Shown here: positions 46,321 through 56,670 of the stretch, piece after piece
How positions within the stretch are numbered: the stretch's first letter is position 1
Layout of the letters: each line of letters starts with the position of its first letter
Made by a program: the position numbers and the translations under genes
NCBI RefSeq assembly: GCF_015209745.1
Contig: NZ_CP063657.1
Span: 434,001-498,000 of the forward strand
DNA: 64,000 bases
Origin: Lysobacter avium
GTDB lineage: Bacteria > Pseudomonadota > Gammaproteobacteria > Xanthomonadales > Xanthomonadaceae
Direction: 5' to 3'
The notes under the pieces: generated by a model
Seen by the model: only the letters and a program-made list of their open reading frames with translations
Told to the model about the DNA's origin: nothing
The model's database searches: none

Positions 46321-47166
46321 TCAGTAATCCAGCGCCGACTTCTCGCGTGCAAACGGGTTGAGCTTGCGCCAGTCACCCGGGTACTTCGGCCAGTTGCCGG
46401 CCAGGTACGGATGCCCCGGATCGGCCTTCTGCAGGCGTGCGCGGGTGTCCGCGGCCAGGGTCTCATTGCCCAGGCCCGTGTACGCAGCGGCGAGGGCGGC
46501 GATCGCGTCGTTCTGGTACTTGCTGTCGGGGTAGGTCTCCAGCAGGTAGGTCGCACGTTCCACCGCCGCGACATAGGCCGTGCGGCGCAGGTTGTACAGC
46601 GAGACTTCCAGCTCATGCCGGGCGAAGGTGTTCTGCAGCTCGGCCATGCGCTCGCGCGCGTCGGCGGCGTAGCGGCTGTTGGGATAGCGCTCCACGACGA
46701 TGGAGAAGTCGTTGTAGGCCTGGTGCGGGGTGGCCAGGTCGCGGCGGCTGGGATCGAGCTTCCAGACCTTCTGCAGGAACACCGTATCGCGGCTGGAGTT
46801 CACCAGCCCGCGCAGGTAGTACAGGTAGGCGATGTTGCGGTGCGTCGGGTAGGTACGGATGAAGCGGTCGATGCTGCTGATCGCTTCCTCGTGATTGCCG
46901 GCCTTGTACTGCGCGTAGGCGGTCTCGATCAGCGCCTGCTCGGTGTAGGGACCGTAGGGGTACTGGGCGACCAGGCCCTTGAAGTTGGCGGCACCGGCGG
47001 ACCAGTTGCCCCGCTTCATCGCGGCGTGGCCCTTCTCGTACAGCTCCTCCACCGGCGCGGCCTCCGGAGTGGTGTCTTTCTTCTTGAACATGGAGCAGCC
47101 GGGGCCGATGAAAGCGAGGATCAGCAGCAGCGACAGCACGCGGAGGGGGGCATAACGATGGGTCAT
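46321..47166 (-). CDS. bamD: Outer-membrane assembly lipoprotein BamD (ComL)
   Basis: An essential TPR lipoprotein of the BAM complex, 281 aa. The lipobox is FIGPGC (Cys25 or so). Five TPR-like repeats follow, with family landmarks [42 protein letters not shown] and [24 protein letters not shown] 47166 is chosen for the lipoprotein signal. Divergent from rluD, as in most gammaproteobacteria. Confidence 0.96.
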   Translation of the reverse strand: MTHRYAPLRVLSLLLILAFIGPGCSMFKKKDTTPEAAPVEELYEKGHAAMKRGNWSAGAANFKGLVAQYPYGPYTEQALIETAYAQYKAGNHEEAISSIDRFIRTYPTHRNIAYLYYLRGLVNSSRDTVFLQKVWKLDPSRRDLATPHQAYNDFSIVVERYPNSRYAADARERMAELQNTFARHELEVSLYNLRRTAYVAAVERATYLLETYPDSKYQNDAIAALAAAYTGLGNETLAADTRARLQKADPGHPYLAGNWPKYPGDWRKLNPFAREKSALDY

Positions 47167-47246
47167 GGTCGATATCACGGGCGCCGGGGGCACGAAGCGC
47201 CGATAATAGCAGTCCCGCGCCGTGTGCCCTTAACCGTGTCCTGCCA

Positions 47247-48221
47247 ATGAGCCAACCCGAGATCGCCCTCCAGGCCACCGTGCCCGTCGCCGCCGCGGGC
47301 CGCCGCTTCGATGCCGTGGTGGCGGAGCTGTTCCCGGCGTATTCGCGCTCCCGGCTATCGACCTGGATCAAGTCGGGTGAGGTGCTGCTGGACGGCAATT
47401 CCGTGCGCCCGCGCGATCTCGTGCACGGCGGCGAGTCGGTCAGCCTGAACGTGACGCCGGACGTGCAGACGCGCTCGGAGCCGGAGGACATTCCGCTGGA
47501 CGTCCTGTTCGAGGACGAGCACGTGATCGTGATCGACAAGCCCGCCGGCCTGGTGGTGCACCCGGGCGCCGGCAATCCGGACGGGACGCTGGTCAACGCG
47601 CTGCTGTACCGCCAGCCCGACCTGAACGCGCTGCCGCGCGCCGGCATCGTCCATCGCCTCGACAAGGACACCTCCGGGGTGATGGTGGTGGCGCGCACGC
47701 TGGTGGCCCACACCGCGCTGGTCGAGCAACTGTCATCGCGCGAGGTCCATCGCCAGTATCTGGCCGTGGTGTCGGGCGCGCTGGTGTCGGGCGGCACCGC
47801 CAAGGCGCCGATCGATCGCCACCCGCGTGACCGCATCCGCATGGCGGTGCGCGAGGACGGTCGCGACGCGATCACCCACTTCCGCCTGCGCGAGCGCTTC
47901 CGCGCGCACACCCTGCTGGAGTGCCGGCTTGAAACGGGTCGTACCCATCAGATCCGCGTGCACATGGCGCACCTCAAGCATCCGATCATCGGCGATCCGC
48001 TGTACGGCGGGTCCCTGAAACTGCCGCGTGGCGCGAATGAGGCGCTGGTGACCGCGCTCAAGGGGTTCAGGCGTCAGGCCCTGCACGCCGAGACGCTCGA
48101 GTTCGTGCATCCGGTGACCGGCGAGCCGGTGCGCTGCAGCGCGCCGATGCCGGCGGACATGCAGGCCCTGGTGACCGCACTGCGCGACGACACCGCCGAG
48201 GCGCTCGAGCGAGCGCGCTGA
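47247..48221 (+). CDS. rluD: 23S rRNA pseudouridine(1911/1915/1917) synthase
   Basis: RluD modifies helix 69 of 23S rRNA. The 324-aa protein has an S4 RNA-binding domain ([19 protein letters not shown], about 31-49), then the catalytic domain with HRLDKDTSG (catalytic Asp) and the KRQYLA-like HRQYLAVV, plus [12 protein letters not shown] and [11 protein letters not shown]. It is immediately followed by pgeF with no gap, the conserved order. Confidence 0.97.
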   Translation: MSQPEIALQATVPVAAAGRRFDAVVAELFPAYSRSRLSTWIKSGEVLLDGNSVRPRDLVHGGESVSLNVTPDVQTRSEPEDIPLDVLFEDEHVIVIDKPAGLVVHPGAGNPDGTLVNALLYRQPDLNALPRAGIVHRLDKDTSGVMVVARTLVAHTALVEQLSSREVHRQYLAVVSGALVSGGTAKAPIDRHPRDRIRMAVREDGRDAITHFRLRERFRAHTLLECRLETGRTHQIRVHMAHLKHPIIGDPLYGGSLKLPRGANEALVTALKGFRRQALHAETLEFVHPVTGEPVRCSAPMPADMQALVTALRDDTAEALERAR

Positions 48222-49259
48222 GTGGGCGCCTCACCGCTCCTGCCCGCTGACTGGCCCGCGCCGCGCGGGGTGCACGGGCTCACCACGCTGCGTTATGGCG
48301 CGGGTGTGTCGGTGGCGCCGTTCGAGCGGTTCAACCTGGGCAACCGCTATGCCGCCGATGGCGACGATCCCGCGGCGGTGGACGCCAACCGGGCGGCGCT
48401 GGTCGGCGTCGCGGGGCTGCCCTCGGCTCCGGTGTGGTTGCGGCAGGTGCATGGGACGGGAGTGTTTCGGGCAGGAGGGAGCCATGCCGCTTCAACGGCG
48501 TCGACGGGCAGCGGACCGTCGAGCGGTCGCGCTCCGGGTGAAGCATCCAACGAGCCGGAAGCCGACGCGGCGGTGACGTCCGTGCCCGGCACGGTGCTGG
48601 CCATCCTCACCGCTGATTGTCTGCCGGTGCTGCTCTGCGCCGATGACGGCAGCGAGGTGGGCGCCGCCCACGCCGGCTGGCGGGGCCTGGCCGGCGGAGT
48701 GCTCGAAGCCACGGTGACAGCGATGGCGATGGCGACGTCGCCGGAGCGCCTGATCGCCTGGCTGGGACCGGCCGCCGGTCCGCAGCACTACGAGGTCGGT
48801 CCCGAGGTCCGCGATGCGTTTGTCTCGCGCGACCGCTGGGCGGAGAACGCATTCATCGCCACCCGTCCCGGGCACTGGAATGTCGACCTGTACGCGCTGG
48901 CGCGGCGCCGCCTGACGGGCGCGGGGCTTGTGGCGGATCGCATCTTTGGCGGCGGTTTGTGCACTATCGCCGACCCGGCGCGCTTCTATTCGCACCGCCG
49001 CGACCAGCGCACCGGGCGAATGGCGTCACTCGTCTGGCTCCAGCCCGATTCCTGGACCCGGCGGAAAGCAGACGGGCCCGAATCGAGCCGCTACTTGCCG
49101 TCGAACGCGTCAAGCCCGAGGCGCATCCAGCGTTTCGCCACTTCATCGCGATCCACCAGCACGTCCCAAAGGGTGTCCTCGCTGAGGATGCTGTACTCGC
49201 CGTGGCACTCGAGCGACACGTTGTTGGCGTGGTCCTCGCGCCACTGCGGGCTCTGGTAG
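48222..49259 (+). CDS. pgeF: Laccase-domain protein PgeF (YfiH) with C-terminal extension
   Basis: Purine nucleoside phosphorylase/peptidoglycan-editing factor family, 345 aa. Metal-site residues are intact: RQVHGTG, TADCLPVLL and AAHAGWRGL. It starts at GTG 48222, directly after the rluD stop. Two oddities: an insertion of about 25 low-complexity residues after FRAGGS, and a C-terminal extension. The family normally ends at GRMASLVWL (about 49040), but here the frame stays open for about 72 more residues to 49259, overlapping the minus-strand DUF4298 gene by 169 bases. The tail has no recognisable domain. Confidence 0.92.
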   Translation: MGASPLLPADWPAPRGVHGLTTLRYGAGVSVAPFERFNLGNRYAADGDDPAAVDANRAALVGVAGLPSAPVWLRQVHGTGVFRAGGSHAASTASTGSGPSSGRAPGEASNEPEADAAVTSVPGTVLAILTADCLPVLLCADDGSEVGAAHAGWRGLAGGVLEATVTAMAMATSPERLIAWLGPAAGPQHYEVGPEVRDAFVSRDRWAENAFIATRPGHWNVDLYALARRRLTGAGLVADRIFGGGLCTIADPARFYSHRRDQRTGRMASLVWLQPDSWTRRKADGPESSRYLPSNASSPRRIQRFATSSRSTSTSQRVSSLRMLYSPWHSSDTLLAWSSRHCGLW

Positions 49260-49387
49260 TACGCCTGCAGTTCGTGCAGCAGGGCCTGCGCCTCAAGCCA
49301 CTGCTTCTGCGCCTCTTCCTGTTGCCGGTGCAGTTGGCGCCAGCGCTCGTACTTCCGCTGCATTGCCTGGGGATCGTATTGGGGCAT
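49091..49387 (-). CDS. DUF4298-type small protein
   Basis: A 98-aa predicted helical protein of the DUF4298 family of unknown function: YERWRQLHRQQEEAQKQWLEAQALLHELQAYYQSPQWREDHAN forms a long amphipathic helix region, followed by a conserved SILSEDTLWDVLVDRDE. Cytoplasmic, with no signal. ATG 49387 is chosen since the family starts with a short acidic/polar segment. Its 3' half is overlapped antisense by the pgeF extension. Confidence 0.78.
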   Translation of the reverse strand: MPQYDPQAMQRKYERWRQLHRQQEEAQKQWLEAQALLHELQAYYQSPQWREDHANNVSLECHGEYSILSEDTLWDVLVDRDEVAKRWMRLGLDAFDGK

Positions 49388-49455
49388 GTCGAGTTCTCTT
49401 TTTTGGGGATCATGCCGCAACGGCGATGACCGGCACGCAAACAAGCCGGCGGGAT

Positions 49456-49483
49456 CTTGAACTGGCGGCCTTAAACCTCATGT
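49456..49483 (+). promoter_or_regulatory. Sigma-32 heat-shock promoter of clpB
   Basis: CTTGAAC (49456-49462), 13 bases, CCTCATGT (49476-49483). It matches RpoH consensus in six of seven and seven of eight positions, with the same spacing as the groESL promoter. Lies 50 bases before the clpB start. Confidence 0.75.
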
Positions 49484-49532
49484 CTTGGGTATCGCGACCC
49501 CGCGCGGTCGCCCTGAATCTCGAGGAAACGAC

Positions 49533-52118
49533 ATGCGGATGGACAAGCTCACATCACGCTTCCAGCAGGCGCTTGCGGACGCGCAATCGATGGCGGTCGG
49601 GCGCGACCACAGCGTCATTGAACCGGTGCACCTGCTGACGGCGCTGGTCGACCAGAAGGACGGCAGCACGCGCCCGTTGCTGTCGCAGGCCGGCGTCAAC
49701 GTCCCATTGCTGCGTGAGCGCCTCGGTGAGGCCTTGCAGAATCTCCCGACCGTTTCGGGCCAGGCGGGCAACGTCAGTGTCGGCAACGATCTTTCCCGCC
49801 TGCTCAACCTGGCCGACAAGTACGCCCAGCAGCGCGGGGACGGTTTCATTGCCACCGAACTGTTCGTGCTGGCCGCGCTGGAGGATGGTGGAGAGACTGG
49901 CCGCGCGCTGAAGGCCGCCGGCGCGGACAAGTCCCGCCTGGAGGCGGCGATCGACAGGATTCGTGGAGGTGAGGCCGTGCAGTCGGAAAACGCCGAGGAC
50001 CAGCGCCAGGCGCTGGAGAAATATACCGTCGATCTGACCGCGCTGGCCGAGGCGGGCAAGCTCGACCCGGTGATCGGTCGCGACGAGGAAATCCGCCGCA
50101 CGATCCAGGTGCTGCAGCGCCGGACCAAGAACAATCCGGTGCTGATCGGCGAGCCCGGCGTGGGCAAGACCGCGATCGCCGAAGGCCTGGCCCAGCGCAT
50201 CATCAACAACGAGGTGCCGGAAGGCCTGCGCGGACGGCGGCTGCTGTCGCTGGACATGGGCTCGCTGATCGCCGGGGCGAAGTTCCGCGGCGAGTTCGAG
50301 GAGCGCCTCAAGGGCGTGCTCAGCGACCTGGCCAAGAGCGAAGGCCAGGTGATCCTGTTCATCGACGAGCTGCACACCGTGGTCGGCGCCGGCAAGGCCG
50401 AAGGCTCGATGGACGCCGGCAACATGCTCAAGCCGGCGCTGGCGCGCGGCGAGCTGCACTGCATCGGCGCGACCACGCTGGACGAGTACCGCCAGTACAT
50501 TGAAAAAGATGCCGCGCTGGAGCGCCGCTTCCAGAAGGTGCTGGTCGGCGAGCCCAGCGTGGAGGACACCATTGCGATCCTGCGCGGTCTGAAGGAGCGC
50601 TACGCGGTCCACCACGGCGTGGAGATCACCGATCCGGCAATCGTCGCCGCCGCCACCCTGAGCCACCGCTACATCGCCGACCGCCAGTTGCCCGACAAGG
50701 CCATCGACCTGATGGACGAGGCGGCCAGCCGGATCCGCATGGAGATCGACTCCAAGCCCGAGGAGCTGGACCGCAAGGAGCGCCGCCTGATCCAGCTGAA
50801 GATCCAGCGCGAGGCGCTGAAGAAGGAGAAGGACGAGGCGAGCAAGCAGCGCCTGGCCGACCTGCAGGACGAGATCGCCGTGCTCGAGCGCGAGTTCAAC
50901 GACCTGGAGGAGGTCTGGAAGGCCGAGAAGGCCACCTTGCAGGGCGCGACGAAGATCAAGGAGAAGATCGAGGCAGCCAAGCTGGAGCTGGAGGCCGCCC
51001 AGCGCGCGCAGGACTACGGTCGCATGAGCGAGATCCAGTATGGCCGCCTGCCGGAGCTGGAAAAGCAGGCGCAGGCCGCGCACGAGGCCGAGACCAAGGG
51101 TTTCACCCTGCTGCAGGACAAGGTCACCGACGAGGAAATCGCCGAGGTCGTCAGCCGCTGGACCGGCATTCCCGTCTCGAAAATGCTCGAGGGCGAGCGC
51201 GAGAAGCTGCTGCAGATGGAAGAGCTGCTGCACAAACGCGTCATCGGCCAGGACGAGGCGATCAAGGTCGTCTCCGATTCGGTGCGGCGCTCGCGCGCCG
51301 GGCTGTCCGACCCCAACCGCCCCAGCGGCTCGTTCCTGTTCCTCGGACCCACCGGCGTGGGCAAGACCGAACTGTGCAAGGCGCTGGCGGAGTTCCTGTT
51401 TGACAGCACCGAGGCGATGATCCGCATCGACATGAGCGAGTTCATGGAGAAGCACGCGGTCAGCCGGCTGGTCGGTGCGCCCCCGGGGTACGTCGGTTAC
51501 GAGGAGGGCGGTTACCTGACCGAGGCGGTGCGCCGCCGGCCCTACAGCGTGATCCTGCTCGACGAGGTGGAAAAGGCGCATCCGGACGTGTTCAACATCC
51601 TGCTGCAGGTCCTGGACGATGGCCGCCTGACCGACGGCCAGGGCCGCACGGTCGACTTCCGCAACACGGTGATCGTGATGACCTCCAACCTGGGCAGCCA
51701 GATGATCCAAGAGATGGATGGTGATGACTCACCCGAGAGCTACACCCAGATGAAGGCCGCGGTGATGGGCGTGGTGCAGAGCCACTTCCGCCCGGAGTTC
51801 ATCAACCGGCTGGACGACATCGTGGTGTTCCATTCGCTGGACAAGCAGCAGATCCGCGAGATCGCCAAGGTCCAGCTACATGGCCTGGACAAGCGTCTGG
51901 CAGAACGCGGCCTGGCCCTGGAGTTGTCAGACAGTGCGTTGGCCCTGCTGGCCGATGTCGGCTTTGACCCGGTGTACGGGGCGCGGCCGCTGAAGCGCGC
52001 AATCCAGCAGCAACTGGAGAACCCGCTGGCGAGCAGGATCCTGTCGGGCGAGTTCATCAGCGGCGAGACCATCCACGTCGATGCCGAGCGCGGGCATCTG
52101 GTGTTCAAGAAGGGCTGA
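49533..52118 (+). CDS. clpB: ATP-dependent disaggregase ClpB
   Basis: Hexameric Hsp100 that resolves aggregates with DnaK, 861 aa (usual 857-865). An N-domain with two Clp_N repeats comes first. AAA1 has [13 protein letters not shown] and [17 protein letters not shown]; the coiled-coil middle domain spans about 410-530 ([17 protein letters not shown]); AAA2 has [15 protein letters not shown] and [24 protein letters not shown]. It starts [18 protein letters not shown] at ATG 49533 with GAGG upstream. Controlled by the heat-shock promoter just upstream and ended by the hairpin at 52168. Confidence 0.98.
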   Translation: MRMDKLTSRFQQALADAQSMAVGRDHSVIEPVHLLTALVDQKDGSTRPLLSQAGVNVPLLRERLGEALQNLPTVSGQAGNVSVGNDLSRLLNLADKYAQQRGDGFIATELFVLAALEDGGETGRALKAAGADKSRLEAAIDRIRGGEAVQSENAEDQRQALEKYTVDLTALAEAGKLDPVIGRDEEIRRTIQVLQRRTKNNPVLIGEPGVGKTAIAEGLAQRIINNEVPEGLRGRRLLSLDMGSLIAGAKFRGEFEERLKGVLSDLAKSEGQVILFIDELHTVVGAGKAEGSMDAGNMLKPALARGELHCIGATTLDEYRQYIEKDAALERRFQKVLVGEPSVEDTIAILRGLKERYAVHHGVEITDPAIVAAATLSHRYIADRQLPDKAIDLMDEAASRIRMEIDSKPEELDRKERRLIQLKIQREALKKEKDEASKQRLADLQDEIAVLEREFNDLEEVWKAEKATLQGATKIKEKIEAAKLELEAAQRAQDYGRMSEIQYGRLPELEKQAQAAHEAETKGFTLLQDKVTDEEIAEVVSRWTGIPVSKMLEGEREKLLQMEELLHKRVIGQDEAIKVVSDSVRRSRAGLSDPNRPSGSFLFLGPTGVGKTELCKALAEFLFDSTEAMIRIDMSEFMEKHAVSRLVGAPPGYVGYEEGGYLTEAVRRRPYSVILLDEVEKAHPDVFNILLQVLDDGRLTDGQGRTVDFRNTVIVMTSNLGSQMIQEMDGDDSPESYTQMKAAVMGVVQSHFRPEFINRLDDIVVFHSLDKQQIREIAKVQLHGLDKRLAERGLALELSDSALALLADVGFDPVYGARPLKRAIQQQLENPLASRILSGEFISGETIHVDAERGHLVFKKG

Positions 52119-52167
52119 GCGGGGCATGGACTGAAGGCTCCACGCTGTTCTGACCGCTGGCCAAAAT

Positions 52168-52198
52168 AAAAAGAGCCCCGCATGTGCGGGGCTCTTTC
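52168..52198. terminator. Bidirectional intrinsic terminator after clpB
   Basis: AAAGAGCCCCGCA-TG-TGCGGGGCTCTTT, a 13-bp perfect stem with A- and T-runs, serving clpB and the minus-strand TonB receptor gene (stop at 52239). Confidence 0.9.
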
Positions 52199-52238
52199 AT
52201 TGCAGGCGCTGGTGTGCACCTATATCCAGCGACGTTGC

Positions 52239-54647
52239 TTACCACTTATAGGCGATGCGTCCGTAGACAAATGCGCCGTTGAAGCCGCTCGGCGATTGAC
52301 TGCTGTACGGGAACTGGTTGTGGTTGGCGTTGGGCGCGATCGTGCGGTCGGGATACTCGTTGAGCAGGTTGTCCGCACCCACCGTCAGCGCCCAGCCCTG
52401 GCTGGGCTTGAAGCTGGCCGAGGCGTCCACCGTCCAGATGGCGCCGTAGGTCTGGTCGTAGTCCGGGTTGCCCGTCTCGCCGACGCGGGTGGTGAACTCG
52501 CCATAGCGCGTCGCACCCAGGACGAAGTCCCAGCGATCGAGGTTCCAGGCTCCACTGAGCGTGGTCTTGTTGCGCGGGAATCCTTCCTCGATCCGGCCCT
52601 GCTCGTCGCGACCGACGCGGTAGAAGTCGGCGTCCAGTGCGGTCAGCACCGGCGGATTGGGCGCCACGCGGGTGACCTCGGTCTTGTTGTAGTTGTAGCC
52701 GGCGGTGAGGGTAAGCGTGCCGCTTTCCAGCGGAACGCCGTAACTGCCGATCACGTCGACGCCGCGGGTGCGGGTATCGATGGCGTTGTTGAAGTAGCGC
52801 GCCGCGGTCACCCCGTTGATCCCGAGGCTGGCCAGCAGTGCCTGCGCGGCAGCATTCGACCCCAGCGGGAGGTTGGACGAGAGCACGATGCGGTCGTCGA
52901 TTTCAATCTGGTAGGCGTCGACGGTGAGGTACAGCTGATCGATCGGCTGCAGGACCAGCCCCAGGCTGTAGGACAGCGAGGTCTCGGCCTGCAGCGGCTC
53001 CGCGCCGAGGGCACGCGCCGCGGCGCTGTTGGCGGGGAAGGTTCCGGAATCGAAGAAACGATCGAGCGCGCCGCTGTAGTTGGAGGTCACCACCTGGTAG
53101 TGCTGTTGGGACAGCGACGGCGCACGGAATCCGCTCGCGACGGTGCCCCGCAATGCCACTGCGTCGGTGAATTCATAGCGGGCCGAGAGCTTGCCCGACG
53201 TCTCGCTGCCGAAGTCGCTGTAGTCCTCGTAGCGCCCCGCAATGCCTGCGGAGAATTTGTCGGTGAAGTCCGCCTCCAGGCCGATGTAGGCCGCATAGCT
53301 GTCGCGGTCGAAATGGCCGGAGTTCTGCGGCGTGAAGCCCTGGAAGCCCTGCGCGCCGCCATTGGCGTAGGAGTTGGGTTCGCCCGGGGACTGGTTCCAC
53401 TTCTCGCGGCGGTATTCGGCGCCAAACGAGAGCGTCGCCGGGTATTGCATTCCCCAATCCAGGGTCTTGGTGACATCGGCGTTCACCAGGTTCTGGGTGT
53501 ATTCCAGCGCCCCGTCATAGAAGCTGGTCGGGCTGGCGGATCCGAGGCTGTAGTTGAGCGTGTTGCGGGTCTGGAAGTCGATGTGGTTGTAGCCGTAGTT
53601 GTAGCTCACGTCCCACATCCAGCCGCTGTCGTTGCTGCCCTTCAGGCCGGCTACCAGCGATCGGTCCTGCGACAGCATCGCGATTTCGGGCACGTAACCG
53701 GCGTCGTAGAACTGCGAGATCAGCGCGCCCTGGCCGCTGTGGTTGCGTGAGCGGTGAAACGCGTATGACGTGATGTCCCGATTGCTGGCCGCCGCAGTCG
53801 CGTAGGCGCTGATGTTGTCGCTGAAATCGAAGCCGGCGTTGGCCGAGACCGCGCGCGAGTCGACCTGCGGATCGCCGTACATGTAGCCCACTTCACCCAG
53901 GCCGGGATTGTTGCCCTGGTTGGGCAGCGCCGACGGCGAGTAGGGCTGGAAAGGACCGGCGCGATTGGTTGGATCCTGTTGTCCGAGCTGCCCTGCGACG
54001 TGGACGAAGCCGCGGTCTTCGGCAAAGCGCGCGCCGGTGTCGCCGGAGAGCTGGAACTGCGAGCCGTCGCCCGCGGAGTAGCGACCGAAGTCGACGGCCA
54101 GTCCGCCGCCGCCCTCGCTGCCCTTGAGCACGATATTGACCACACCGGCGATGGCATCCGAACCATACTGGGCGGAGGCGCCGTCGCGCAGTACCTCGAC
54201 CCGCGCGATCGCCGCGACCGGAATGGCGTTGAGATCCACCGCCGAGGAACCGCGGCCGATGCTGCCGTTGACGTTGAGCAGGGCGGATACGTGGCGGCGC
54301 TTGCCATTGACCAGCACCAGCACCTGGTCGGGCGAGAGGCCGCGCAACTGCGCCGGACGGATCGCGCTGGTGCCGTCGGTCACCGCCGGACGCGGGAAGT
54401 TCAGCGAGGGCAGGGCGCGCGCGAGCGCCGTCGCCAGCTCGGTGGTGCCGGTGGCCTGCAGGATCTCGGGGGTGATGATGTCGATCGGCGACTGCGACTC
54501 GGCGACCGTGCGGTCAGTGACCCGGGTGCCGGTGACGATGATCTGGTCAAGGGTTGTAGGGTTTCTGGGAGCTGGCGCGGACTGCGCGAAGGCGACCGGA
54601 GCAGCGATGGCCAGTGCGATGGCGAGGGGGAGGCGGCGTGGCGTCAT
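52239..54647 (-). CDS. TonB-dependent outer-membrane receptor
   Basis: An 802-aa receptor. The signal peptide is LPLAIALAIAAPVAFAQ. The TonB box region (TTLDQIIVTGTRV) and plug domain (about 40-150, with RGLSPDQVLVLVNGKRRH and DGASAQYGSDAIAGVVNIVLK) are followed by a 22-strand barrel that ends RIAYKW, the aromatic C-terminus read by BAM. No ligand can be deduced. No CarO-type STN domain is seen. Stand-alone gene. Confidence 0.94.
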   Translation of the reverse strand: MTPRRLPLAIALAIAAPVAFAQSAPAPRNPTTLDQIIVTGTRVTDRTVAESQSPIDIITPEILQATGTTELATALARALPSLNFPRPAVTDGTSAIRPAQLRGLSPDQVLVLVNGKRRHVSALLNVNGSIGRGSSAVDLNAIPVAAIARVEVLRDGASAQYGSDAIAGVVNIVLKGSEGGGGLAVDFGRYSAGDGSQFQLSGDTGARFAEDRGFVHVAGQLGQQDPTNRAGPFQPYSPSALPNQGNNPGLGEVGYMYGDPQVDSRAVSANAGFDFSDNISAYATAAASNRDITSYAFHRSRNHSGQGALISQFYDAGYVPEIAMLSQDRSLVAGLKGSNDSGWMWDVSYNYGYNHIDFQTRNTLNYSLGSASPTSFYDGALEYTQNLVNADVTKTLDWGMQYPATLSFGAEYRREKWNQSPGEPNSYANGGAQGFQGFTPQNSGHFDRDSYAAYIGLEADFTDKFSAGIAGRYEDYSDFGSETSGKLSARYEFTDAVALRGTVASGFRAPSLSQQHYQVVTSNYSGALDRFFDSGTFPANSAAARALGAEPLQAETSLSYSLGLVLQPIDQLYLTVDAYQIEIDDRIVLSSNLPLGSNAAAQALLASLGINGVTAARYFNNAIDTRTRGVDVIGSYGVPLESGTLTLTAGYNYNKTEVTRVAPNPPVLTALDADFYRVGRDEQGRIEEGFPRNKTTLSGAWNLDRWDFVLGATRYGEFTTRVGETGNPDYDQTYGAIWTVDASASFKPSQGWALTVGADNLLNEYPDRTIAPNANHNQFPYSSQSPSGFNGAFVYGRIAYKW

Positions 54648-54796
54648 GGGGGAGTTTTCCGGAATTCGCCGTAGCGACGGCGTCCTCCCTATTAACGCAA
54701 TTTTAGCGCTTGGGTCAAACGGCCCCGATGGAATGCCGGGTGAACACGCGTGCAACGACGGGCTGCCCGCAGGATGAACGGGCAACCGCCCGTTTC
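54647..54796. other. Intergenic region between receptor and antiporter genes
   Basis: About 150 bases between two minus-strand genes. It contains a TTGACC and an AT-rich TAAAATT/TTAATA stretch that may form the receptor promoter, but spacing and consensus are poor. A hairpin AACGGGC-AACC-GCCCGTT (54777-54794) lies just after the antiporter stop without a T-run. Confidence 0.4.
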
Positions 54797-56500
54797 TCAG
54801 TCGCTTGCGACGCGAGGGAGATGGTTTGCACCGCGGTAGGTGGGCGTGGCCATCACCATCTCCGCCAGGCTGTGGGCGAGCTCGCGCTCGGCCAGCACCA
54901 CCCCGTCCGCGCCGTGGGCAAGCAGGTGTTGCACCTCGCCATCGCTGTGCGCGCGCGCCAGCAGGGTCAGCGAGGGGTTGATCGCGCGCAGCTTGGCCAT
55001 GGTCTCGCCGGCCTCCAGCGGTTGCGGAATGGCGAGGATCGCGATGGTCGCGTTTTCCGGATGTGCCTCGGCCAGTACCAGGTCGGCGGCGGCGTTGCCA
55101 CGGATTGCCGGAATGCCCATCGCATGCGCGCGGTCGACGTGATGGCCGCTGTCGTCGATTACCAGCACTGGCACGCCTTTCTCACGCAGCAGCTTGACCA
55201 GCTCGCGGCCGACGCGGCCGAAACCGATCACGATCGCGTGGTTGTCCAGCTCCAGCGCGGGGCCGGCGGTGGGTACCGGCACTCCCTGCTCGGCTCCGCG
55301 CTGCTCGTTGCGCGCCTGCCAGCGATCCACCAGCACGAAAATCAGCGGGTTGAGCATGATCGTGATCAGCGCCCCGGCCAGCACCAGATCCTGCGCCTCG
55401 TCGTTCATGATCCCCAGCGCCACGCCCAGGCCGGCGATGATGAAGGCGAACTCGCCGATCTGCGCCAGGCTGGCGGAAATGGTCAGCGCAGTGATGTTGG
55501 GATAGCCGAATGCGCGCACGATGACGTACGCCGCCGCGGATTTGCCGAACAGGATGATCAGCACCGTGGCCAGCACATGCAGCGGCTGTTCCACCAGAAT
55601 CCGCGGGTCGAACAACATGCCCACCGAGACGAAGAACAGCACGGCGAACGCGTCGCGCAGCGGCAGCGAGTCGCTGGCCGCCTTGTGGCTGAACTCCGAC
55701 TCGTTGAGCAGCAGCCCGGCGAAGAACGCGCCCAGCGCAAACGACACCCCGAACAGTTCCGCCGAGCCGTAGGCCACGCCCAGCGCGATGGATAATACCG
55801 CCAGCGTGAACAGCTCACGCGAGCCCGTTCCCGCCGTACGCTCCAGCACCCACGGAATCACCCGGCGCCCGACCACCAGCATCACCGCGACGAAGGCCGA
55901 CACCTGCATCACCGTCAGCACCATCGACACCACGATCGACCCGAAGGTGTGGACCTCGCCGCCCGGGCTGGGATTGGTGATCTCGCCCAGCACCGGCATC
56001 AGCACCAGCGCGACCACGCAAAGGAGATCCTCGACAATCAGCCAGCCCACCGCGATGCGGCCGCGGTTGGTGTCCAGCAGGCGGCGGTCCTCCATCGCCC
56101 GCAGCAGTACGACGGTACTGGCGGTGGCCAGCGAGAAACCGAACACCAGCCCGTGCACGGTCGACCAGCCCATCCACGAGGCCAGTCCCCAGCCGAGCAG
56201 CGTGGCGACCGTGGTCTGCGCCAGCGCGCCCGGGATGGCGATCCACTTCACGGCCATCAGGTCCTTGATCGAGAAGTGCAGCCCGACCCCGAACATCAGC
56301 AGCATCACGCCGATCTCGGCCAGCTGCGCGGCCAGGTCCTGGTCGCCGACGAAGCCGGGGGTGAACGGCCCGGCCACGATGCCGGCGGCTAGGTAGCCGA
56401 CCAGCGGCGAAAGACGCAAGCGGTTGGCGAGCGCGCCGAAGACGAACGCCAGCAGCAAGCCCACGGCAATGATGTTGATCAGGTCGGTTTCGTGGGGCAT
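54797..56500 (-). CDS. ybaL: YbaL-type monovalent cation:proton antiporter with TrkA-N domain
   Basis: A 567-aa CPA2-family inner-membrane antiporter, close in size to E. coli YbaL (558 aa). The N-terminal part has about 12 helices (INIIAVGLLLAFVFGALANRL, LSPLVGYLAAGIVAGPFTPGF, LAEIGVMLLMFGVGLHFSI). The C-terminal NAD-binding RCK domain (about 410-530) has IVIGFGRVGRELVKLLREKG and ends with ADLVLAEAHPENATI. Likely exports K+ or Na+ for pH or envelope-stress homeostasis; the ion is unproven. Confidence 0.92.
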   Translation of the reverse strand: MPHETDLINIIAVGLLLAFVFGALANRLRLSPLVGYLAAGIVAGPFTPGFVGDQDLAAQLAEIGVMLLMFGVGLHFSIKDLMAVKWIAIPGALAQTTVATLLGWGLASWMGWSTVHGLVFGFSLATASTVVLLRAMEDRRLLDTNRGRIAVGWLIVEDLLCVVALVLMPVLGEITNPSPGGEVHTFGSIVVSMVLTVMQVSAFVAVMLVVGRRVIPWVLERTAGTGSRELFTLAVLSIALGVAYGSAELFGVSFALGAFFAGLLLNESEFSHKAASDSLPLRDAFAVLFFVSVGMLFDPRILVEQPLHVLATVLIILFGKSAAAYVIVRAFGYPNITALTISASLAQIGEFAFIIAGLGVALGIMNDEAQDLVLAGALITIMLNPLIFVLVDRWQARNEQRGAEQGVPVPTAGPALELDNHAIVIGFGRVGRELVKLLREKGVPVLVIDDSGHHVDRAHAMGIPAIRGNAAADLVLAEAHPENATIAILAIPQPLEAGETMAKLRAINPSLTLLARAHSDGEVQHLLAHGADGVVLAERELAHSLAEMVMATPTYRGANHLPRVASD

Positions 56501-56670
56501 GGGCGGCCAGTGCGCGTTCGGGAGTCGATCATGTCGGTGCGACTGTGCACCCGCAAGCGCGAAGGTCGCGTGCGACGGCCGGCTATCGGGGTCTGAACGA
56601 ACGCACGCCCGGCCCTTTGAGTACAACACGGCCGGCCGCTGCGCCAAGGCTGCCCACGTACAATGCCCCG

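Noticed and set aside
47930..47960. CTTGAAA followed by CCCATCAG inside rluD resembling a sigma-32 promoter
   Set aside because: Spacer is only about nine bases and the site is inside a coding region with no downstream gene needing it.
49554..51710. 718-codon minus-strand open frame opposite clpB
   Set aside because: Antisense shadow; clpB has complete family motifs on the plus strand.
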